DNA from: Bolinopsis microptera
Taxonomy: Eukaryota > Ctenophora > Tentaculata > Lobata > Bolinopsidae
Assembly (NCBI RefSeq): GCF_026151205.1
Contig: NC_087082.1
Span: 10,550,901 to 10,610,900, forward strand
DNA length: 60,000 nucleotides
Reading direction: 5' to 3'
Shown piece by piece: positions 37,101-47,100 of the stretch. Made by a program: the position numbers and the translations under genes. Within the stretch, counting starts at the first letter, position 1; the number at the start of each line of letters is the position of its first letter. The notes beneath the pieces were generated by a model. The model had not been told where the DNA came from and ran no database searches. It saw nothing but the letters and a program-made list of their open reading frames with translations.

Positions 37101-39367
37101 TTTTATTTACGGAAAGGAAACCGGGTTTAAAAGGAAAAACGGGCACAAGTTTAAAAAAAGCCCGCATTTTTTTAAAATGGGGGTGAAAAAACAAGGGGGC
37201 CGGACCCTTTTTAAAGGGCCTCCTTTTTCTTTGCTTTTTTAAATTTTTTTTATTTTTTTTAACCGGGGTTTGGGGGTTTTTTGGGTTTTTATTAAAAAAA
37301 AAGTGGGTTTTAAAATTTTCCCGGGGCCAAACTAGAAAAAAATGAAAAAAAAAATTTAAAAGGGGGTTTTTGAAAATTTTAAAAAGGGAGGGGGTGGACA
37401 TTTTTTCCCCCAAAAATACTTTTTTTTTTTCTAAGGGGCCCCTCGGGCAAAAACGGAATTTATTAAAAAAAAAAACTGATGGAAAAAAAAATTTTACACT
37501 TTAAAAATCTGTCTTTTAAATTTCCCCAACCAAAAATTCCATTAGGGGGGTTTTTTTTAAGTTTTTGGGGGGTTTTACCTTTAAAGGGGGGGTTGTCTGG
37601 TTAAACCAAAAAACCCCCAAAAACCGGAAAAAAAACCAATTTTTGCGGTTGGTTTTTTAAAAAACTTAAAAAACCCATAGTCATTGGGGGGGAAAAAACA
37701 AAAGGCCTAAGGGGGGACGGGGAAAACTTTCCCCATATATTTAAAATTTTCCCCGGGGGAAATTTTTCTCGCCTTTTTCAAATTTAAAAAAGTGATAAAA
37801 AAAAAAAAAATTTTCGGGGCAAAGGGAAAAACTTTAAAAAACCCCAAAAAATTTATTCACCAAACCGTATTGTTCCAGGAAAAAAAAACCACTTTGGGAC
37901 GATCCGCCACCCCAATGGTCCCCGTGCCCCCTTTTTAAAGGGAAAAGGGTCGGGTTTAATTTCACGTTCTCCCGTTTTAAAAATTTTAAAAATCGTGGGG
38001 GTTTTTGTTTGTGGTTTACTAGGGGGTTTTTTTTTGGGTTTTTTTAAAACTACGTGAAATAAAAAAATTTTTTTTCCTTTTTGGTAGAGGGGCAAAAAAA
38101 AAAACATTGATAAAGGGGCACATTTTCCATATGAATTTTTTTTCCCACAAGGTTTTTTCTGGGCTCTACGTCAACAATCATCAAGAGGGGACGGGGTTTT
38201 GGGGTATTTGGGAAAAAAAATTTAATAAGGGGAATTTTTCTTTTCTCCGGGGAATTGGGGGGAGTTACATAGGGGGTTAGCTAGGAAAAAAACCATTTTA
38301 CAAATTTCAATAAATCGCGAATTCATTTAATTTTAATTTCAATACCGGGGGTTTAGAAAAACCTTTTGACCTTTTAAGGTGTTTCTTAGGGGTCAAGGGT
38401 TCCCCGTGACCTTATTTTTTAAATTTTTAAAACTCGACGTTACTGCGTAAAAATTTTGGGAATTAAAAAAATGGTTTTTTTTAACCATTTTTATTTATTT
38501 ATTTTTTTGCCAATTTTTTTTTTTACTGTTTGATGAAAAAAATTTTTTAGGGAAAATTTTTACATGTGATAACAAAAATTTAAATTTCCTGTTTTAAAAA
38601 ATTAAACCAAAAAGGGGAAGAAAATCTTTTTTTTCCCCCGGGACAATTACATTCTTGATGGTCCCCCTGGGGGTTTGAAAAGGGGGAGGGGGAAAAAGGA
38701 ATTTTTAAAATCCCCCCCTTCCCACTGGGGGGGACAATCAGGGTGGAAATTATTTCGTCGTTTAAAAAATTACCGTACTTTTTTTGGGGGTTTTAGTCCG
38801 TGTTTTTCCCCCGGGGTTGGAAATTAGTAGGTTTAATCAGTATAACTTTTAAAAAAATTGCAAGGGAATGGGATAAGGGGCTAAATTTTAAATTTACAAA
38901 AAAAAAATTCAAAATTTTCAACACCGAATTTTTAAACCTACGTTTTTAAAAACCAGGGGACATTAAATGAAAAATTTTAGGGAAAAAAAAATTAAAAAAC
39001 CAGTAACTTGTTACTTGACACTATTTTTTTGTTTTTTGGGGGTTTCGCGGGGGAATAGCAGTTTAAATTTTAATGATTTTTTTTTTTACTTTTTTCGCAA
39101 AGGGGGGGGCGTTAAAAAAATTTTTTTTTTTTTTTTTTTGTTTTACTTTTTTTTCATTAAATCCCTTTGAAGGAAAAAGAAATGGGAAAAGTTTTTTTTT
39201 AAAAAATTTTGGGGGGGAAAGTTAAATAAAAAACGCTCCTCTTTTGAGGGGGTAAAGAAAAAAAAAAAAAAGGGGGAGGGGGGAATTTTAAAAAAAAAAA
39301 AGGGGGAAAAATAAAAAAAAAAGGGGGAAAAAAAAAAAAATTTAAAAAAAAAAATAAAAAAAAAAAA

Positions 39368-39402
<35 letters not shown>

Positions 39403-41729
39403 CAGCCCCCCAAAAAAAGGGGGGGGGGGAGGGGGGGGGGGGGGGGGGGGGGAAAAAAGGGGGAAGGGAAAAAAAAGAGGGGGAAGCAAAAAAAAGGGGA
39501 GGGGGGGAAAAAAGGGGGGTTTTTTTAACTTAAAAAAAAACAAAAAATGAAAAGGGGGAAAAAGGAAAAAGAAAAAATTAAAGGGGTTTTCCCCTTTGGG
39601 AATAAGGGAAAAAGGGAAAAGGGGGAAAAAAATTTTTGAAAAGGGGGAAAGGAAGTAAAATGGGAAAAAAAAAAAAGGGAAGGGAAAAGGGGGGGTAAAA
39701 AAAAAAAAGGTGTTGGGGGGAAAAAGAAGAAGGGGGTCCCCCGGGATGGAAAAAAAGGGGAAAGGGGTAAAAGTAAAAGGTTTCAAATTTTAGGAAAAAA
39801 AGGGGGGGGTAAAGGGGAAAGAAAGGGCCCACGTTTTGGGAAGAATAGAAGTGACCCCCGGGGAAAAATTTTTCCCCCCTGTTTTTTTTAAACTATTTTT
39901 TTTTCCCCTGGCAATTTTTAACTTTCAACTAAAAAACCATTTTAAAATTACTTTTCAAACAAAAACTTTATTTAAAAAAACAAATTTTTTTATAAACTTT
40001 AAAAACCCCCCTTTTTGGGCCCTTTTTTTAAAAAATTTTTTTTTTAAAAAAACCCTGCCTAGTTCGGGGTTGGGGAAAGGTTTTTGGGATAGATATGTTT
40101 GGGTTTTTGATTTGCCCCAAATAATCCCTTTCATTGCTTTTTTTTTTAAGCTTTAAAAAGCATTGGGGGCAGGGGTTTTTTTTTAGCGCGTTTGGGGCAT
40201 TTTTACGGGGGGTTTTTCGGGCCGCGGGCATCCAAAAGGGGTTTCCGCTTGGTTTTTAAGATCGGGGGGGAGATGCACCCTTTTCCCCCTTCCCCCGGCT
40301 GCAAAGGGGGATTAAAAAAATTAAATTAAAGGGGGGACGGGGGTTTTTTGAAATTTAATGATTTTGATTCCCGTTATCGGGGAAACGCGCCCAAGGTTTT
40401 TTGGGGCCCCCAAAACTGGGGGGGGAACCAAAATTTTAAGGGGTTTTTAAAATGTTTTTTAACCGTTGTGGGGGATTTTTACAAAATATGATTTTTTACG
40501 GGGGCAAATTTTTGTTGGTCAGGGGGGGGAAACAGGGGGAAAAAAAAATTTTAAAACCATTTTTCCCCCAACTTTTTTTTTACCCCAAACCCCCGGTTTA
40601 AGGGGGGGGGTTTTATTTTTAGTTTTTTTTTTTTTTTTAAAACGGGCCCCACGTTTTTTTTTAATTTTATTTTTTTTTAAAAAGGGTTTTTGCAAAAAAT
40701 GGTTGCCCCGGGGAAACAAAATTTGGAATTACCTTTAAATTTTTCACCCCAAAAAAGGGTTTTTTTTTTAAGAAAAATTTTTTTATAAAAAAAAAGGGAT
40801 TTTTTTTTAAAATTTTTGGGTATAAAAAATTTTTATTAAAAAATTTTAATAAGGGGGGCCCTACACTTTTTTCCCGCCCTAACTTTTAAAATTTCCCCCA
40901 AATTACCTTTTTTTTCCCTTTTTTTTGGGGGGATATTTTTTTTAATTTGGGTTTAAAATACTTTTTCCCAATTTTTTTTATTTCTAATTAAAAAATTTTT
41001 TTTTGAAAAGTTTTTAAACTTTTAATTAACACTTTAATTTATTTTTAAAATTTTAAAAAAAGTGTTTTTTAGTTTTCCCCACTAAAAAAAAATTTTTTTT
41101 GAAAAAAAAAAATTCTAATTTCCCTTTTCCCCCCCCCAAAAAAAAGGGGGGATTTTTTGGGTTAAATTTGGGGAAAATTTATTTTGGGGGAAAATTTCCT
41201 GCCCTGGGAAAAAATTTTTATTTTTTCGAGCAAAAAAATTTTTTTTTTTAATTTTTGGGGGGAATTTTTAAAAAAAAATTTTTTTTTTTTCCAAAATTAA
41301 TTCGGAAACTTTTTTCTTTTTTTTTAAAAAAAATTGAAAAAAGGGAAAAAAAGGGGAAAACAAAAAAATTTGGGTTTTTTTTTTCTTTTTGGGTTTAGGA
41401 AAAAAGGAAAAGAAAAAAAATGGGTAGTTTTTTGGGGTAAAAAAACCATTTTGTAAAATTTCGGAGTTTTAAACCTATTGGGGTCTAATTTTCAAAGGTT
41501 TTTTATTAAAAAATTTTTTATTTTTCCATTTAAAAAAAAATTTTACGTTGGAAAAAAAAATTTAAAAAATTTTTTAAACCGGGGAAAAATTTTTAAAAAT
41601 TTTTAAACCGGGGGGGGGAACCCCTTTTTACCAAATTAAATTAAAATAAAACAGAAAATTTGGTAAAACCAAAAAATTGCCCAAAAATAAAAATTAATTT
41701 TTTTCCGGGTTTTTCCCCGATAAAAAAAA
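27246..41729. other. Homopolymer-collapsed region, probable base-calling/consensus artefact
   Basis: From 27246 nearly every base sits in a run of three or more identical bases, with all four bases represented. The effect is strongest at 27.25-31.16 kb and eases rightward, where scraps of ordinary sequence show through. Normal composition returns abruptly at about 41730. No known biological repeat has this texture. Every open frame in it encodes mainly Phe, Lys, Gly, Pro and Asn (TTT, AAA, GGG, CCC, AAT/AAC) and is not a gene. The true sequence and even the true length here should be treated as unknown. Confidence 0.85.
31225..31960 (+). repeat. Two blurred copies of one repeat inside the homopolymer region
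   Basis: 31225-31400 and 31795-31960 share, in order, TTTTTTTCAGGGG, a CCCAAAT block, TTTTTTCAGGTTT, GGGGGAGCATGGGGGGAAAA and a CCCCCT...TTTTT block. They are about 570 bp apart. The pair shows that real repeated DNA underlies the corrupted calls. Confidence 0.55.
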
Positions 41730-44138
41730 TGCCTCAATTAGATACCACTATATAAAAGCGGTAGTGAAGCAGAAACCTCTGAAGTTCTGGCTCCTGCCTG
41801 GCCCCACTAAATGGTGCATCCCTTTTCGAGTCAAATAAAATGTGTGCATAGTTATGGGAATCCTGATCGTGAGGAAAACTTAGCATTAACGAGCAAACTG
41901 TTCTTTGTAATATTAGAATATCACGATTATATATTCGATATTATATACTCATTGAAGTTCAGAACTTTGTCTCTTCCCTCTAAACTGCTGAAAGAAGATT
42001 AGGGAGTGTAACAAATACCATTGTTAATCATGCTGATGCTCTCATGGCCAATGCGAAAGTAAATCTAATGTCACGTTCTCACGTGCATAAAAGCATATAC
42101 TGTAAAATCTCAGCAGCTACATACCTGCTGCTCTCAATCAAGAGGTTGTCAGGGTACATTCTCTATATCCGACGCTGGAACGAGAATAATGTAACAGTAC
42201 ACGAGAATAATGTAACAGTACACGAGAATAATGTAACAGTACACGAGAATAATGTAACAGTACACGAGAATAATGTAACAGTACACGAGAATAATGTAAC
42301 AGTACACATGGTCCCAACTGAACTACTGGTTTCAGTCAGGACCATGTGACACCGAGGGAGTGTTATAGATGTTTAGTTGGGGTACTCGAGAACAGAAGCT
42401 GTGAGCGGAATTAAGTTGCGTTAAACAGTATGCACTAAACTGGTGAAGCACTTAGATTAAGTTGTGTAAAACTGGGCTTATCCGAAGAAATCGGAGAGCT
42501 GGACTGAAAACCCTGGAATCAATAGATATATCACAAACTGAAACGGTAATTCATTTAATCCTGTTTCGAAAGCATTCTTAGTAAATAATTTCAGATATAT
42601 AACAGCCCTCTTTACATGGCTTCGGAATGGCCCCAACGTTCGAGTTTTTCAGTGAAACTTTTAACAGCAAATCAGGGAAGTGTTAAAAATATTCGGCTGT
42701 CCACGATCATGCTATTCAGTGATCGATTAGTAAAGCATGCGAAACTCATCTCATTCTGCGGAGAGTCTATTTACTTGTGAAGACTGAAGATCGAAAATTT
42801 CGTGGAAATAACCAAGTATTCTCTTTTTTGTTTACTGAAACCTACAGGAAATTAAGATGAGCAAAGCGCTGCTTGTATCAGACATTACTTTTGAAATTCT
42901 GAAGAAATGATCGCGGTTATTGTCAATGCAGACCTAGTTGCTTAATCGTATCTTAAATTTTCCTTAACCTTAACATGAACCATGATTAACAAAACCTACA
43001 AAATTTGAGGAAGGGAACAAAGTCGTATAGTAAAACGACCTTAACATCTTGCAATTGTTTACAAATATTTGATGTAGTTTAAGCTGCAGAATCAAAATGC
43101 TTTTCATCATATTTCTTTGCAAGCAGAAATTAGTTGCAGGGGAATAATTTTACTGTTAGGGTCTAGTTAAGTGCTGATGCAAAGTCAGAAATGCTAGTCA
43201 ATTATATCTCTAATTTAGGATCTGTTCAAGTTTTGATCGCTAGGAATGTATATATGCTAAATTATTTTATAATGCTCACGGATGTACAGGAAATTTCAGA
43301 TGTGAAGACTTTAATCCACACGATCCTGTACATATACGTGTCCCGTTGAGAGGCCATGTGGTTCAGATTGCGCGCGCACTTTGTGCGTACCATCTATTAT
43401 AAAATTTACAGTCGCGTTTTCCAAAGTATAGCAAAAGAAGACCGTTTTGATGAAATTTGTCATTCTAAACATGTGTACATCACTTCATGCGGCTCATTTA
43501 TCGAACCGTGGAGAACAAATTCTAGAGATTTAGCTAGTTTGTAAATGTGCTTAATTCCAGAAACAATGGTTGCCATACATTTTAATTTTAGGCTTCAAAT
43601 TTGAGTCAGAATCTTGAAAATGGTTTCAATAAATAATCAGTTACTACAAGAATTTTCATAATCTCCCATTCTTAATTTAGAAACACAAAAGGGATAAAAT
43701 TAAAATTATCGAAGCTTCAAATAAGATTGAGTAAGAACGAAATTTAAAAACTGGTATGCCAGTTTACTTCTACAATCCATGTTATTCCACACATTTCTCT
43801 ATGTAGCAGATGCTATGTACAGCTGGATCTAAAGATTTACGCTTAACAATTATTAGTTTTCTTCTGTAACCAAGTTTGAAATCTTATGGGACGGCTCTCA
43901 AGCCCAGTATCATACGTGTCCCAATTAAACTAACGATCGTGGCATTGTGTAGTCAGTGGTGTAAAACTTAGCACAGTGAACATTCATCAGTTAAAAAATG
44001 TCAATTCTTATCAAATATTTAACATATTATCTTATTAACCATAATGATTTCATTAGCATTATAAAAAATTCAAATAGTCTAAAAACACCGTCGACTGTTC
44101 CGGTCTACAAAATACATTGGCCTAAAAGTACTAGTTAT
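41730..44138. other. Intergenic stretch 3' of the DnaJ gene
   Basis: Normal-complexity AT-rich sequence. Apart from the 21-bp array at 42181-42306 I see no feature. The ORF at 43356-43544 has no family motif. A clear AATAAA for the DnaJ gene on the minus strand was not found close to its stop. Confidence 0.5.
42181..42306. repeat. 21-bp tandem repeat, six exact copies
   Basis: The unit starts CGAGAATAATGTAACAG. Because 21 is a multiple of three, it gives a repetitive ORF (NNVTVHE six times on the plus strand, 42044-42349) that I take as incidental. Confidence 0.95.
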
Positions 44139-47100
44139 CTAGTTGCAGACAGTAGAAGTGGAAACACTGTTTCCAGATCGGGTGGTGGTCGTCCTGCAGT
44201 TGCCTTGTGTAGTATGAGTGGTGTGTGTTTTGAAACCGTTATCATGTTCTTCCTCGTCGTCGTCAAAGAACGCGGCAAAACCTGACCTTGGTGGCTGAAA
44301 CAGAGAATATTTAATCAAAGTAATCAGATATCAGTTCTTGATTTGTGTGGTTTAAATAATATCAAATATTGTTAAAGAGTTAGCTTTACACATAACATTC
44401 TTAAGGCCACAGGGGGGGGGGGGGGGGGTCCGAGGTCGAAAAAACGTTTTTTGCCAGTTGGCAGACCACGTACTATCTGACGCTTGCACACCACCCTTAG
44501 CCCCCCAGAGCGCCTAGTTTGTCGTAAAATTGAGGTTAACTATTGCCTTTTTAATCAGTTAACCTCACAAATAACCAGATCTTAACATTTTGTTGCTCTC
44601 ATCACAAGTTAAACTTATCAATGGGTATCAATTGGCCATCCAATGTGAACAGAACTATTATATGTCCTTTATTTGTTGGAAAATTGAGGTTAACATATTT
44701 TCTCAGAATCATTCTTTTGACTCTCCTGAATAATTTATTTACCACCTCAAAAACCTATCTTCTCCTAGAGCTTTTATTCTTTTCACCTCAAATTTGGAAC
44801 TTATGTTCCTGACATAAATTTAAAAGTTTGTTATGTAACGATTGTTGTAATTTTGCTCCTAACTCTTTTTATGAGGTTAACCATTTTAAATTTTGTAAAT
44901 TTTGTAACCCGCACTCATGGTTAACCTCATATCTCAGCTTTGGAGCAAGATATCATAAATCGTTACATAACAAAAACTCAAAATACCTTGAAGAACATTG
45001 TTGCCAAGTTACAAGGTTCTAAGTCATAAACTGAAAAAGAAGATAGATTTTGAACACAATTTCATATAAAGTTTTCATTTACAATAGAATTACAGGTAAA
45101 CCTCAAAATTCAACGCGCGATATCTTCAAATAGGAAACTTTGTTTTCGGTAAGAACAAAAGCATTTGAAGATTTAGATCGAGCTCTACAACATATCTCAA
45201 AATCTCAAAATTGACCTCGGACCCCCCCCCCCCCCCTGTGGCCTTAAAAGTTGATATACGTGATTAAAAAATAGTTTAAAGAGATGAAATCTTTTCAACT
45301 AACCTCATGGTTGTGCTGATGATGCTGATGATGCTCTTGGTGATGATGGTGCCCATTATGTGTTTGATGGCTATGGCTGGTGTGTTGGAAGTGCTCGTTC
45401 CCAGTATGGAATGATTGGTGCTGGTGATGGTTCCCATGGTCATCAGACCATGCATGCTGTTGAAAGTCCCCAAAGTCGTCATCATCGAAGTTGAAGTTAA
45501 AGTTGTTCATGAACTCATCGTAATCAAAGCCGAACCCTTCAAAGCCATCGAATCCGCCGAAATCGCCCATTTTAACAGTAAAGGCCTGCCCTTGATCGAA
45601 ACCATGACCACCGTGAGGACCATTTTGGAAGTCGTTAGATTCCGGATCACCTCCGTACATGTCGTATTGCTTTCTCTTCTCTGCGTTCGATAGAACATCA
45701 TACGCTGAAAAATTGTTGATTTAACTAACCCAACTGTAACTTAAAACTTTCAGTTCCAAACTATCATGAAACGTTACATAGTAAGAAATGAGTATATATA
45801 TATAATTGGCAGACCTCGGTTTTAAAATTTCATAATATTGATAAACAGTAATACACAGATTAATCGAATTTATGAAGGAGCAGTTTGATCTCGAACGAAA
45901 TCAGTTCCTTGGATAATTTCATCGTTGGAACATAAGTTTTGTTGTTAAATATATTATTGGGTGGAACTTTTTGAAGTTTCAACTGCATCTGATTCCAATA
46001 AATTTTTATTTATGAAGGAGCAGCACTCGTCATTTTCCGTCACTACCGACTCAGTTTTATGATAACAACTGTTTGAATTGTTCCTGTTCACTGTTGATTC
46101 TGCCAGTGCAGTGACGTATTTTTACTTTTATCAGTTGGTATTACCACTTTCACCTATTTCCAGATAGTTTTGGGAAAACTCCACTTTAACATAGGTAGCC
46201 GATCGAAAAACTGCAAAAGGAAAATCGACGTCGAACCCGAAAAATAAAATTAGTCTTTAAAGATTCAATAAACTTAGCGTGAATCGTTTCAATTAATGCT
46301 TCTTACAAATCGTTTTTAAAATTACATCTCTGGTCGAAGTTGTGTTTATAAAGGAGCAAGTCAGGAATAATGAAAAATTATCTGCATTATTATATTAAGT
46401 GTGTGGAGTTTCTTGCAGTTGTTTGTTATTTTATTAATGTATCTTCATTAGCGTGTATTTGTTCCTAAAATGAGTTTTGCGAACATCTGTACACAACTTC
46501 ACTCTGTACTTGTTGAGTTTTCACAGATTTTTTAATTTATACACACGTTTTGGTTACATAAAATTTAACTCAACTAAAGTCTTCAGGATGTTCGGAAAGT
46601 ACAGTAAGGCCATTTATGGCGGCATAGCAGTGGCCGGGGTTGTTGGGGTTTGGCGTTTCACGAGTTCGGGAAATAGTTGTAAACCATTCCCCACCATACG
46701 ATCCAAACACTCTCTTGTGGCAAAGCATGTGACCCCGGAGGTGTGGGACAAACTCTCCAATATCAAGACCAAGACTTCAGGTTTCACATTGGAGAAGGCG
46801 ATGGCTACAGCTGTTGAGTTTGACAACCAGCACTGCGGGATCTATGCGGGAGATGCAGACTCATACAAAGATTTTGCTGCTGTGTTTGATCCGCTGATTC
46901 AAGAGTATCATGGTATCAGCCCAGATGCCAAACATACATCAGACATGAATGTTGATAAGATTAAAGGAACGATCGATCCACGAGCACCTGTTCACTCAGT
47001 CAGAATCCGAGTAGGTAGATCCTTTGAGGGATTTGGCCTGTCTCCTGGTATTACAAAACAACAGAGACTGGACTTAGAAAAGCTTCTGCAGAATGCATTA

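Noticed and set aside
27174-40738. Some 30 open frames of 60-195 codons in the homopolymer region
   Set aside because: All are made of TTT, AAA, GGG, CCC and mixed run-edge codons. They overlap in several frames, have no family motif and sit in corrupted sequence.
42044-42349. 101-aa ORF with NNVTVHE repeats
   Set aside because: It is produced by a 21-bp tandem repeat, is open on both strands, and has no conserved sequence outside the array.
45295-45303. Ending the DnaJ protein at HNHEVS inside exon 3
   Set aside because: GTTAGT there is a splice donor, and the exon at 44294-44139 adds the conserved DNAJB9 tail in phase.
45415-45701. Plus- and minus-strand ORFs overlapping DnaJ exon 3
   Set aside because: They are shadows of the His/Asp-rich coding exon in other frames.
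46477-46587. 37-codon N-terminal extension of the kinase ORF
   Set aside because: It starts at TTG, is not conserved in the family, and ends at a cttcag that may be a splice acceptor. ATG 46588 fits mitochondrial-type phosphagen kinases.
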